NCBI GenBank assembly: GCA_964582545.1
Contig: CAZOSB010000029.1
Coordinates: forward strand, 1-29,833
Origin: JAVVUJ01 sp964582545
GTDB taxonomy: Bacteria > Bacillota > Clostridia > Peptostreptococcales > Anaerovoracaceae
DNA: 29,833 bases
Direction: 5' to 3'
The notes under the pieces: generated by a model
What the model saw: only the letters and a program-made list of their open reading frames with translations
Told to the model about the DNA's origin: nothing
The model's database searches: none
Shown here: one piece after another, positions 8,378-16,077 of the stretch
Layout of the letters: every line of letters begins with the position of its first letter
Position numbering within the stretch: the stretch's first letter is position 1
Position numbers and translations under genes: made by a program

Positions 8378-8405
8378 ATTATAGCATGTGTTATTTATTT
8401 GTCAA
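8378..8405 (-). promoter_or_regulatory. consensus sigma-A promoter of the grdI-grdH-BCCT operon
   Basis: On the minus strand TTGACA (8405-8400), a 16-bp spacer and TATAAT (8383-8378) both match consensus. A promoter this strong probably needs repression when betaine is absent, which suits the adjacent TetR-type gene and palindromes. Confidence 0.8.
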
Positions 8406-8417
8406 GCACGTTTACTT

Positions 8418-8433
8418 TATAAACAAGTTTATA
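8418..8433. promoter_or_regulatory. palindromic TetR-operator candidate
   Basis: TATAAAC-AA-GTTTATA is a perfect 7+2+7 inverted repeat, 12 bp upstream of the grdI -35 and 36 bp upstream of a likely tetR promoter. Size and symmetry suit a TetR-family dimer. Binding is inferred. Confidence 0.5.
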
Positions 8434-8469
8434 TTTTATTAATAGATTCGAATATTATGCAAGTGTATA

Positions 8470-8498
8470 TTGAATGTTAAAATTAAAAATGATATATT
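8470..8498 (+). promoter_or_regulatory. probable promoter of the TetR-family gene
   Basis: TTGAAT (8470-8475), 17-bp spacer, TATATT (8493-8498). The surroundings are AT-rich, so chance matches are possible. Confidence 0.45.
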
Positions 8499-8552
8499 TA
8501 TTATAAAATTCAAATAACTTATTTATTGAGATAAAAAAGGTAGCTGCGAATT

Positions 8553-9230
8553 ATGAGTGCAAATGATAAAAAAAGTATCCAGAAAAAAAGAATGATGTCC
8601 TATTTCATTTCTGCCACCAATGAAATCATCGATCAAGAAGGTTTAAATGGTATTACCGCAAGAAAAGTAGCCGACAGGGCAGGATATAATTGTGCAACCT
8701 TGTATAATTACTTTCATAATCTAAATCACTTAATTGTATTTTCTTCTATACGCCATTTAAAGGAGTACTCTGAAGATTTGCCTAATTATATAAATGCCAC
8801 TCAGGATCCAATCCAGAGTTATCTAAAAATATGGGAATGCTTTTGCAAGCACTCCTTCCAGAACCCAGAAATTTATCAACTCATATTTTTTGGAGGATTG
8901 TCCCATGAGTCTGTCAATGAATCCATTTCGGGGTACTATGATATTTTCCCTGAAGAAATTACAGAAGCTGTAAGGGATTATACCCCTATGCTTTTATCCA
9001 ACAACATTCATGAACGGGATTATATTGCGCTTAAGGCAGCTGTAGAAAAGCACTTAATCAAAGAAGAAGATATTAGAGAAATTAACGAAATGAATGTACT
9101 GTTGTACAGAGGAACCCTTGCAAACATGGTGGTAAATTCCACCCAACCTATGGATATCCATAAATCTGTTGAAAAGATTTTATATTACATGATAAAAACA
9201 TTAAAAGCTTTTGGTGTTGTTTTAGATTAG
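8553..9230 (+). CDS. TetR-family transcriptional regulator, divergent from the betaine operon
   Basis: This 225-residue protein has a TetR-type DNA-binding domain at residues about 10-60: ISATNEIIDQEGLNGITARKVADRAG followed by CATLYNYFHNLNHL, the classic helix-turn-helix and its flanking YxYF segment. The remainder is an all-helical ligand/dimer domain without a family I can name. The ribosome site is weak (AAGG about 12 nt before the ATG). It is transcribed away from grdI across 269 bp that hold a perfect 16-bp palindrome and two related 12-mers, so local control of betaine reduction is the simplest hypothesis. The ligand is unknown. Confidence 0.85.
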   Translation: MSANDKKSIQKKRMMSYFISATNEIIDQEGLNGITARKVADRAGYNCATLYNYFHNLNHLIVFSSIRHLKEYSEDLPNYINATQDPIQSYLKIWECFCKHSFQNPEIYQLIFFGGLSHESVNESISGYYDIFPEEITEAVRDYTPMLLSNNIHERDYIALKAAVEKHLIKEEDIREINEMNVLLYRGTLANMVVNSTQPMDIHKSVEKILYYMIKTLKAFGVVLD

Positions 9231-9274
9231 AAATAATGATCAAAAAGATTGTCAAAATTAATCGATTCTTTCAA

Positions 9275-9319
9275 AAAAATAATTGCAAGAATTTTCAAAA
9301 AACTCTTGCAATTATTTTT
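9275..9319 (+). terminator. tetR terminator
   Basis: Two perfect 16-nt arms (9275-9290 and 9304-9319) contain TAATTGCAAGA and TCTTGCAATTA, with a 13-nt loop and terminal A-run/T-run. It follows the tetR stop by 44 nt. The right arm also contains the TTGCAA used as -35 by the next promoter. Confidence 0.8.
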
Positions 9320-9333
9320 GGTTTTGTTATAAT
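9306..9333 (+). promoter_or_regulatory. promoter of a candidate small RNA
   Basis: TTGCAA (9306-9311), a 16-bp spacer and an extended -10 TGTTATAAT (hexamer at 9328-9333). Transcription would start near 9340, with no good start codon and ribosome site behind it. Confidence 0.65.
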
Positions 9334-9339
9334 ATACTT

Positions 9340-9578
9340 AATCAACCACCTCTGGAATCTCCAAGTATCCAAATGTGAAGATGAACGGATTCTAATGATC
9401 AAGGAGTTAAAGAATCCTATCAATTCATTGAATGAAAGTAAGATTGGAAGGAATGGAAGGTTAAGAGGAACCCCACAAAGGATAAATCGGAAGGGAGTGA
9501 GTCCACCACAAGTGATAGAAGTAGAGACTAAATAAGACCGATTGTCAGCTAAGGAACTGATAATCGGTCTTATTTTTA
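9340..9578 (+). ncRNA. candidate structured small RNA, about 240 nt, unidentified
   Basis: This region has a good promoter at one end and a strong intrinsic terminator at the other, but no credible reading frame with a ribosome site. Helices visible by eye include GGAUUCU/AGAAUCC (9387-9393 with 9411-9417), a possible long-range CCUCU/AGAGG (9349-9353 with 9464-9468) and the terminator stem. The 3' half is purine-rich (segments such as GGAAGGAAUGGAAGG and CGGAAGGGAGUGAGUCC), as in conserved structured RNAs. It is not tmRNA, RNase P RNA or SRP RNA as far as I can judge. Clostridial raiA-type RNA has similar size and is a possibility I cannot confirm from memory. It is also the only content, apart from the terminators and a palindrome, of the 476-bp gap between tetR and atpC. 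Confidence 0.6.
9532..9578 (+). terminator. strong terminator of the candidate small RNA
   Basis: AATAAGACCGATT pairs with AATCGGTCTTATT; the stem is extended by TCAG/CTGA past single unpaired bases, and TATTTTTAT follows. It is on the plus strand, convergent with the atp operon. Confidence 0.85.
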
Positions 9579-9579
9579 T

Positions 9580-9622
9580 GCTATTTTATAATTAAAAACG
9601 TTGTTTTTAATTATAAAATAGC
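9580..9622. repeat. perfect inverted repeat, 20-bp arms and 3-nt loop
   Basis: The left arm 9580-9599 (GCTATTTTATAATTAAAAAC) is the exact reverse complement of 9603-9622, with loop GTT. It lies 84 nt after the atpC stop and just after the small-RNA terminator, so it may help to end the atp transcript. It lacks a classic trailing U-tract on the minus strand. Confidence 0.8.
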
Positions 9623-9706
9623 AGTGTAATCCAATTTTTTAAATTACCCCAAGGTGCCTTACAGAGGCGCTTCGGAGCACAACCGATGAAAGCAACCATT
9701 TCACCG

Positions 9707-10147
9707 TTAACTTCTTTTGCGACGAGTTCCTCCTGTTTTTACACCCATACGAGTCAAAGATTTGGCAATGGCATGCTGAGCTTTTGCAATATCCAATGTG
9801 TCACTCTTGCTATCGCTGGTGTTAATTCTCAGCCACTCTTCCGCTCTTTCTTTTTCACTCTTCGCTCGATCCACATCAATATCGTCTGGCCATTCCGCAG
9901 CATCTGTGAAGATGATAATATTATCTTTTACATCGATATATCCGTCTGCAATTGCAGCAATTTTAAAATCCTTGCAACCTTCCTCTTGAATCCACAGCTC
10001 GCCCACGTCTAAAAGTTTGCAGGCCCATGCGTGGTTAGCCATAAATCCCTCATCCCCGGCTAAAGTTCTGGCTATGACCATCTCCACATTGCCCATATAA
10101 AAGAGCTTGGAAGGTGTTACCACCTCCAGTACAAAACTTTTAGCCAT
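9707..10147 (-). CDS. atpC: F-type ATP synthase epsilon subunit
   Basis: This is the epsilon subunit of F1, part of the central stalk, which couples rotation to catalysis and inhibits hydrolysis. The N-terminal beta-sandwich is recognisable (LEVVTPSKLFYMGNVEMVIARTLAGDEGFMANHA), and the C-terminal helical part contains IDVDRAKSEKERAEEWL, which fits the I(L)DxxRA ATP-binding motif described in Bacillus epsilon. At 146 residues it is slightly long and ends in a basic tail (TRRKRS). It starts 8 nt inside the end of atpD, as the last gene of the operon. Confidence 0.95.
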   Translation of the reverse strand: MAKSFVLEVVTPSKLFYMGNVEMVIARTLAGDEGFMANHAWACKLLDVGELWIQEEGCKDFKIAAIADGYIDVKDNIIIFTDAAEWPDDIDVDRAKSEKERAEEWLRINTSDSKSDTLDIAKAQHAIAKSLTRMGVKTGGTRRKRS

Positions 10148-11528
10148 TTTTCTGGAACCTTTCTACAACTTCATCGATACCACCTGCAAACAGGAACATT
10201 CCTTCCGGAATTTCATCGTGATGACCTTCCAAAATTTCCTTAAACCCCCTGATGGTTTCTTTAATGGGAACATATTTTCCCGGCGATCCTGTAAATGCCT
10301 CTGCCACACTGAAGGGTTGAGATAAGAATCTCTGTATTTTTCTGGCCCTCGATACTACAAGCTTGTCAGAGTCACTCAGCTCATCCATACCCAAGATAGC
10401 GATAATATCCTGTAGATCTTTATATTTTTGGAGAACCTCTTGAACACCTCTGGCGACATTATAATGTTCTTCACCGATAATAAGAGGATCCATGATTCTG
10501 GAGCTTGATTCCAAGGGATCTACCGCAGGATAGATTCCCAACTCTGTTATGGCTCGAGAAAGTACCGTAGTGGCATCCAGATGGGCAAAAGCGGTAGCCG
10601 GTGCCGGGTCTGTAAGGTCATCCGCAGGTACGTATATAGCCTGAACTGAGGTAATGGCACCTTTCTTTGTGGATGTGATTCTTTCCTGCAAAGCTCCCAT
10701 CTCCGTTGCCAAAGTTGGCTGATATCCTACTGCTGATGGTACACGGCCTAGTAGTGCCGATACCTCGGATCCTGCTTGTGTAAATCTAAAAATGTTATCG
10801 ATAAAGAGCAATACGTCTTGCCCTTCTTCATCTCTAAAATACTCTGCCATGGTCAAACCGGTCAAGGCTACTCTCATTCTGGCTCCCGGTGGTTCATTCA
10901 TCTGACCAAACACCATTGCTGTTTTTGCAATAACACCGGAGTCAATCATTTCGGAGTACAGGTCATTTCCCTCTCTCGTTCTCTCTCCCACACCGGCAAA
11001 GACGGATAAACCCCCATGCTCTTTTGCAATATTGTTGATCAATTCCTGAATCAATACAGTCTTTCCTACGCCGGCACCTCCGAACAGTCCAACCTTTCCT
11101 CCTCTTGTATAAGGGGCGATTAAATCTACAACCTTTATGCCCGTTTCAAATATATGGGCAGCGGTATCCTGATCTTCAAAGGAAGGTGCAGCTCTGTGTA
11201 TTGGCATTCTTTTATCTGTAGCTACGGGACCTTTTTCGTCAATGGTATCTCCAATAACGTTAAAGAGTCTCCCCAACACTTCTTTCCCTACAGGAACACT
11301 GATGGGACCATCTGTATCTTCCGCCTCCATGCCTCTGGTCAAGCCGTCTGTGGAGGATAGGGCAACGCAACGTACCACATCGTCCCCAATATGCTGCGCT
11401 ACCTCTGCCACAATGTTTCGTCCTTCAAATTTGATAATTATGGCATTTAACAGCTCTGGCATTTCTTCCGGCTTAAATTTAATGTCGATTACAGGACCTA
11501 TAATCTGATGTATTATTCCTTTATTCAA
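10140..11528 (-). CDS. atpD: F-type ATP synthase beta subunit
   Basis: This is the catalytic subunit of F1. The P-loop GGAGVGKT is at residues 150-157, the catalytic glutamate is Glu182 in GVGERTREGNDLY, and the ALTGLTMAEYFRDEEGQDVLLFIDNIFRF block is typical. The lever motif usually written DELSEED reads DELSDSD here, a mild variant. The start codon is TTG at 11528, supported by TAGGAGG 8 nt upstream. It lies 12 nt after atpG and overlaps atpC by 8 nt. Confidence 0.97.
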   Translation of the reverse strand: MNKGIIHQIIGPVIDIKFKPEEMPELLNAIIIKFEGRNIVAEVAQHIGDDVVRCVALSSTDGLTRGMEAEDTDGPISVPVGKEVLGRLFNVIGDTIDEKGPVATDKRMPIHRAAPSFEDQDTAAHIFETGIKVVDLIAPYTRGGKVGLFGGAGVGKTVLIQELINNIAKEHGGLSVFAGVGERTREGNDLYSEMIDSGVIAKTAMVFGQMNEPPGARMRVALTGLTMAEYFRDEEGQDVLLFIDNIFRFTQAGSEVSALLGRVPSAVGYQPTLATEMGALQERITSTKKGAITSVQAIYVPADDLTDPAPATAFAHLDATTVLSRAITELGIYPAVDPLESSSRIMDPLIIGEEHYNVARGVQEVLQKYKDLQDIIAILGMDELSDSDKLVVSRARKIQRFLSQPFSVAEAFTGSPGKYVPIKETIRGFKEILEGHHDEIPEGMFLFAGGIDEVVERFQKNG

Positions 11529-11540
11529 CTTTCCATCCTC

Positions 11541-12407
11541 CTATTTCAGGGCCTCTGAGCCACCTACAATTTCTGAAATCTCATTGGTAATCGCCGCTTG
11601 TCTGGCTCTATTGAAGTTTAATGTTAAATTTTCCATCATTTCTCTAGCGTTATCTGTAGCTGCCTCCATCGCCACCCTTCGTGCTGCATGCTCACAGGTA
11701 GCAGATTCTACGATAGCTCCGTATATCATTATTTCTACATACTTTGGCACTAGATAATTGAATACTTCCTCTACAGACGGCTCATATTCCACTTGTTTTG
11801 GTAGTTTCGGCACATCGGGATCATGGCTGATCTCAAATGGAAGCAGAGTGACAACCTTCGGTCTCTGTTCCAAAGAACTGACAAAGGACGTATAAATCAA
11901 CACTACCTCGTCAATCACACCTTCATTATACATGTCAATAATCGGTTTACTGATATCATGGGTTTCCATGAAGGAAATATTCTCAGGGGGCAAGGAATAT
12001 TCACTGTCTACCGTGTAACCTTTCTTCTGAAAGTACTCCTTTCCCTTGGTACCAACTGCAATAATATGAGGCTTTTCCCAGTCTTTATCAATTTCCTTTT
12101 GGGCCTCTTTTATGATATTAGAATTAAAGCCACCACATAAGCCACGGCAACTGGTAACCACCACATAGCAGGTAGTTTTAATCTGTCTGTTGCCTGCCAA
12201 ATACCTTTTAGGAACTTCATCGGTATTATTAAAGATCTCCTCTATGGATTCTGTAACGTAATGAAAATATTCTCTGGTTCTCTCAAAAGTATTTTTTGCT
12301 CTTCTGAGCTTCGCTGACGACACCAGCTTCATGGCATTGGTAATGTGTTCCGTGCTGACAACACTTTTAATTCTTCGCTTGATGTCGCGCATATTGTTAG
12401 CGCCCAT
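11541..12407 (-). CDS. atpG: F-type ATP synthase gamma subunit
   Basis: This is the central rotor shaft of F1 (288 residues). The N-terminal coiled-coil helix with MRDIKRRIKSVVSTEHITNAMKLVSSAKLRRA, the middle TSCRGLCGGFNSNI segment, and the C-terminal helix with AATDNARE and NRARQAAITNEISEIVGG are canonical. The ATG at 12407 has GAGGAG 7 nt upstream. It sits between atpA and atpD, as in most bacteria. Confidence 0.97.
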   Translation of the reverse strand: MGANNMRDIKRRIKSVVSTEHITNAMKLVSSAKLRRAKNTFERTREYFHYVTESIEEIFNNTDEVPKRYLAGNRQIKTTCYVVVTSCRGLCGGFNSNIIKEAQKEIDKDWEKPHIIAVGTKGKEYFQKKGYTVDSEYSLPPENISFMETHDISKPIIDMYNEGVIDEVVLIYTSFVSSLEQRPKVVTLLPFEISHDPDVPKLPKQVEYEPSVEEVFNYLVPKYVEIMIYGAIVESATCEHAARRVAMEAATDNAREMMENLTLNFNRARQAAITNEISEIVGGSEALK

Positions 12408-12434
12408 ATCTATACTCCTCGTTTAGCAGTAAAC

Positions 12435-13940
12435 TTATTTTTTAATAGCCTTAAACTTTTCAATCGCCGCTTTCAATTTTTCCTCAATACCTTCGTTCAG
12501 ATTGCCTGTTTCCTTGATTTCTTTTCCAATTTCTGGATATTGAGTATCCACGAAATCTAACAATTCTTTTTCAAAGCTAGAGATTTCTTCCAAAGGAACA
12601 TCTGCTAAATACTTATTGATTGCTGCAAAAATGATGATTACTTGATGAACTACGGATACAGGGCTATATTGACGTTGTTTGATAATTTCCATCAAAACCT
12701 TACCGTGCTCTAATCTATCTCGGGTATCTTTATCTAGATCCGATCCAAATTGGGAAAAGGCAGCCAGTTCTCTATACTGGGCTAATTCCAATTTCACCTT
12801 CCCTGCTACCTTTTTCATAGCCTTTATCTGGGCATCTCCTCCAACTCGAGATACGGAGATCCCTGCATTTACTGCGGGTCTCTGCCCGGAGAAAAACAGT
12901 TCTGTCTCCAGAAATATCTGTCCATCGGTAATGGAGATTACGTTGGTTGGGATATATGCAGACACGTCTCCGGCTTGCGTTTCTATGAGAGGCAACGCCG
13001 TTATGGAGCCACCTCCCAACTTGTCTGAAAGTTTTGCTGCCCTTTCTAAAAGTCTGCTATGAAGGTAAAAAACATCTCCGGGGTAGGCTTCACGACCTGG
13101 TGGACGCCTTAACAATAATGACATGGCCCTATAGGCTACTGCATGCTTGGAAAGGTCATCGTAAATAATCAGTACGCTTTTACCCTCGTACATAAATTCT
13201 TCTCCCATGGCACATCCGGCATAGGGAGCGATGTATTGTAACGGTGCCACTTCACTTGCTGTAGCAGAAACTACAATGGTATAATTCATGGCCCCTTTTT
13301 CTTCCAAAGTCTGTACCAATTGCGCTACCGTGGATTTTTTCTGTCCTATGGCAACATAGATGCATATTACATCCTCTTCCTTTTGATTTAGGATGGTATC
13401 GATGGCAATCGCAGTTTTACCGGTCTGCCTATCACCGATAATCAACTCCCTCTGCCCTTTACCTATGGGAATCATGGAGTCAATAGCTTTGATTCCTGTC
13501 TGCAAAGGTTCATGAACAGATTTTCTCTGCAAAACTCCCGGCGCTGCATTTTCAATAGGTCGTGTCTTGGTGGAGCTAATGGCACCTCTTCCATCTATGG
13601 GCTGCCCTAAAGCGTTTACAACTCTTCCGATCAGCTCAGGTCCTACAGGAACCTCCACTACTTTACCTGTGGGCTTTACAATATCCCCTTCTTTGATTTC
13701 ATTATCGGGTCCCAATATAACAGCTCCCACATTGTCCTCTTCCAGATTCAATGCCATACCGTATACTTCGCCTGGGAATTCCAACAGCTCCCCTGCCATA
13801 CAGTTTTCTAGCCCGTAGATTCTAGCAATGCCGTCACCAACCTGTATGACAGTACCGAAATCGGATATTTCCAGTTGACTTTTATAGTTCTTAATTTGTT
13901 CCCTAATTACTGCACTGATCTCTTCTGGTCTCAAATTCAT
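12435..13940 (-). CDS. atpA: F-type ATP synthase alpha subunit
   Basis: This is the non-catalytic nucleotide-binding subunit of F1 (501 residues). The P-loop GDRQTGKT is at residues 169-176, and MNLRPEEISAVIREQI is the usual N-terminus that contacts delta. The alpha signature PAVNAGISVSRVGGDAQ is present. The ATG is preceded by AAAGGAG. It follows atpH by 22 nt in the operon. Confidence 0.97.
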   Translation of the reverse strand: MNLRPEEISAVIREQIKNYKSQLEISDFGTVIQVGDGIARIYGLENCMAGELLEFPGEVYGMALNLEEDNVGAVILGPDNEIKEGDIVKPTGKVVEVPVGPELIGRVVNALGQPIDGRGAISSTKTRPIENAAPGVLQRKSVHEPLQTGIKAIDSMIPIGKGQRELIIGDRQTGKTAIAIDTILNQKEEDVICIYVAIGQKKSTVAQLVQTLEEKGAMNYTIVVSATASEVAPLQYIAPYAGCAMGEEFMYEGKSVLIIYDDLSKHAVAYRAMSLLLRRPPGREAYPGDVFYLHSRLLERAAKLSDKLGGGSITALPLIETQAGDVSAYIPTNVISITDGQIFLETELFFSGQRPAVNAGISVSRVGGDAQIKAMKKVAGKVKLELAQYRELAAFSQFGSDLDKDTRDRLEHGKVLMEIIKQRQYSPVSVVHQVIIIFAAINKYLADVPLEEISSFEKELLDFVDTQYPEIGKEIKETGNLNEGIEEKLKAAIEKFKAIKK

Positions 13941-13962
13941 AGGTCTTTGCTCCTTTCTTGCT

Positions 13963-14496
13963 TTATCTTAGGCTTTCGCTCATTTGATTCAGTCTATTTT
14001 TGATGGTGGCATCTATGACTTTCCCATCAATAAATATGCGGACTCCTCCGATAATCTTAGGATCCAGCTTGTTAATTAATTTAATCTTTTTCTTTAAAAG
14101 ATTGCCCGCTTTTTCTTCAAAACTTTTTAATTGCATGTTGTCCAGTTCATGAACCGAATAGATTTCGCCTGAAGTAAATCCATTATGATCATTGATTAAT
14201 TGTTGAAACCTTTGAACAATCTTAGGAAAATGACGAGTCCTACCTTTGTCGATGAGTACACAAAGAAAGTTTTTCATCTCTTCTGAAAGCTGATTTTGAA
14301 GAACATTGTTAATTACAGCTTTTTTTTCTGTAGCAGAAATCACAGGAGAGTTGACAAAAGCATAAAACTCAGGTTCACTTTTAAAAAGATTTTCCAAATC
14401 CAATGCTTCTTTCCACAATTCGTCTGTTTTATCAATATCTACCGAAGCATCAAAAAGAGCTTTTCCATACGTGAGATCTATGGTTAATTCTGCCAT
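13963..14496 (-). CDS. atpH: F-type ATP synthase delta subunit
   Basis: This is the peripheral-stalk subunit (177 residues) that links the top of F1 to subunit b. The helical N-terminal domain (TYGKALFDASVDIDKTDELWKEALDL) and the C-terminal segment KLDPKIIGGVRIFIDGKVIDATIKNRLNQM, with the family's IGG(V/I)R-I-x-D motif, are clear. It begins 13 nt inside atpF, suggesting coupled translation. Confidence 0.95.
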   Translation of the reverse strand: MAELTIDLTYGKALFDASVDIDKTDELWKEALDLENLFKSEPEFYAFVNSPVISATEKKAVINNVLQNQLSEEMKNFLCVLIDKGRTRHFPKIVQRFQQLINDHNGFTSGEIYSVHELDNMQLKSFEEKAGNLLKKKIKLINKLDPKIIGGVRIFIDGKVIDATIKNRLNQMSESLR

Positions 14497-14996
14497 TTTG
14501 CATTACCTGCCTCTTCAAGAATTTGGTCAATGTAAGCGCTATGGTTCTTTTCGTCCAATTCTCTCTCCATAATTTTTTGTGCGGCAAATAAGGCCAATCC
14601 GGAAATGTAATCCTTCATCTCAATGATGGCTTTTGCTCTTTCCCTCTCTATATCCTTTTCTGCCTGTAATCGTATTTGATTTGCCTTTTCAGTGGCCTCG
14701 GTTATGATATTTTGTGCCTGAGTTTCAGCCCGTACTTTGGCATCCTTGATGATTTCTCTGCCTTCACCTTCAATGTTCGCAATTTGCTTTTCATAATCTT
14801 TCAGTTTTTCATCTGCCAAGCGACTCACATGGTCAGCATTGTCAAAGGCATCTGCGATGGCATGTTGCCTAGCCAACATGAAATTGTGAACCTTCTCAAA
14901 GAAAAAGTGTTTCATCAAAAGGTACAGTACCAATACTGTGACCCATATCATGACCATAGTCCAGTTTAATTCTATCAGTTCTGCATATTTTTCCAA
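14484..14996 (-). CDS. atpF: F-type ATP synthase subunit b
   Basis: This is the membrane-anchored peripheral stalk (170 residues). One transmembrane helix near residues 10-30 (WTMVMIWVTVLVLYLLMKHFFF) is followed by a long charged coiled coil. The start is TTG at 14996 with AAAGGAGG 9 nt upstream. The order atpE-atpF-atpH is canonical, with only one b gene, as expected for a homodimeric stalk. Confidence 0.95.
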   Translation of the reverse strand: MEKYAELIELNWTMVMIWVTVLVLYLLMKHFFFEKVHNFMLARQHAIADAFDNADHVSRLADEKLKDYEKQIANIEGEGREIIKDAKVRAETQAQNIITEATEKANQIRLQAEKDIERERAKAIIEMKDYISGLALFAAQKIMERELDEKNHSAYIDQILEEAGNAKWQN

Positions 14997-15062
14997 GCCG
15001 GTATGCCTCCTTTCATGGTTTTATTGTCATATGGTGACGATGACCTCTTAAGAGCAAACCGT

Positions 15063-15320
15063 TTAAATGAAAGGATTTGCAAATAACAATACAATAGAGG
15101 TAATAAATGCAAAGATACCTGTAGTTTCGGCAACTGCCTGACCAACCAACATGGTCTTCAAAATATCACCCTGCGCTTCCGGTTGTCTGGCGACTCCCTC
15201 TACAGCTTTACCTGCAGCAAAGCCTTGACCTAAACCGATACCAACTGCGGCAAGACCGATTCCGGCTGCTCCCAGGGCAGAAAATGCTGCTATAAATGCT
15301 TCTGGTGTTACTAATGACAT
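15063..15320 (-). CDS. atpE: F-type ATP synthase subunit c, predicted Na+-binding
   Basis: This is the rotor-ring proteolipid (85 residues, two transmembrane helices with the RQP loop at 45-47). The ion-binding carboxylate is Glu65. Numbered as in the Na+-translocating Ilyobacter tartaricus ring, the ligands line up: Gln32, Val63, Glu65, Thr66 in place of Ser66, and Thr67. Having Gln32 and a hydroxyl at 66 is the known signature of Na+ specificity, so I infer a sodium-coupled enzyme. GAGGAGG precedes the ATG. It lies between atpB and atpF. Confidence 0.97.
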   Translation of the reverse strand: MSLVTPEAFIAAFSALGAAGIGLAAVGIGLGQGFAAGKAVEGVARQPEAQGDILKTMLVGQAVAETTGIFAFITSIVLLFANPFI

Positions 15321-15352
15321 AATAATATCCTCCTCTTAAATTAAATAATATC

Positions 15353-16075
15353 CTAATGGTCTTCGTGGGTGGCGATTGCCATACCTACAAATACCATGGT
15401 TAACATAGTAAAAATAAATGCTTGTAAAATCGGTTCAAATACATCGAAAAATAAATTAGCGGGTAAAGGAATGACCGCTTCCAAAAATGGAATGGGTAGA
15501 TGTAACGCTTCGCAGGCTGCACTCAATCCCTGAAATACCAATGCCATAACGATTACTCCACCTGTAATGTTTCCAAAAAGTCGAAAGGCGAGAGATATGG
15601 GAAAGGAGATTTCTTCAATGAGCTTAATGGGAAACATAAAAGGATAAGGTTGTGCCATATGTTTAAAATGACCTACCAGGCTCCTTGTTTTAATGGAGTT
15701 ATATTGAATCAGCACAAAGGTAATTGCCGCTAATGCAAAAGTTGTATTCATGTCTGCAGTGATGGGGCGGAAACCGAAAAGACCTAAAGAGTTCCCTAAG
15801 AGCACAAACATAAACAGTGTACCTATATAAGGAGAAAACTTGGAGTTTTGCTTACCCATGGTTTCTTCCACCAAATTGTAGATAAACTCTACGATCAATT
15901 CTGCAAAAGCTTGAGCTCCCTTTGGATATCTTTCCATCTTTCTTGTGGACCAAAGCGCAAAAGCTACCAAGACTACAGCGACAAGAACAGCAAATAATAC
16001 CGTTTCAGTAATAAATATATTGCTGTCTTTGATAGCATATATAATTCGTGGTCCTAAGTGTTCAGTAGAATGCAT
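15353..16075 (-). CDS. atpB: F-type ATP synthase subunit a
   Basis: This is the stator channel subunit of Fo. The essential arginine is in FRLFGNITGG (Arg167 if counted from the first ATG), preceded by the membrane-parallel helix PIKLIEEISFPISLA. Five to six membrane helices are visible. Two ATGs compete: one at 16081 overlaps the atpI stop as ATGA but lies only 2 nt from AAGGAG, while the one at 16075 has 8-nt spacing; I prefer the latter. It works with AtpE to carry ions, here probably Na+. Confidence 0.95.
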   Translation of the reverse strand: MHSTEHLGPRIIYAIKDSNIFITETVLFAVLVAVVLVAFALWSTRKMERYPKGAQAFAELIVEFIYNLVEETMGKQNSKFSPYIGTLFMFVLLGNSLGLFGFRPITADMNTTFALAAITFVLIQYNSIKTRSLVGHFKHMAQPYPFMFPIKLIEEISFPISLAFRLFGNITGGVIVMALVFQGLSAACEALHLPIPFLEAVIPLPANLFFDVFEPILQAFIFTMLTMVFVGMAIATHEDH

Positions 16076-16077
16076 AT

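Noticed and set aside
9236..9535. 99-residue ORF downstream of tetR
   Set aside because: It begins before the tetR terminator and spans the terminator, a promoter and RNA-like sequence. It has no ribosome site, and its composition does not resemble a protein.
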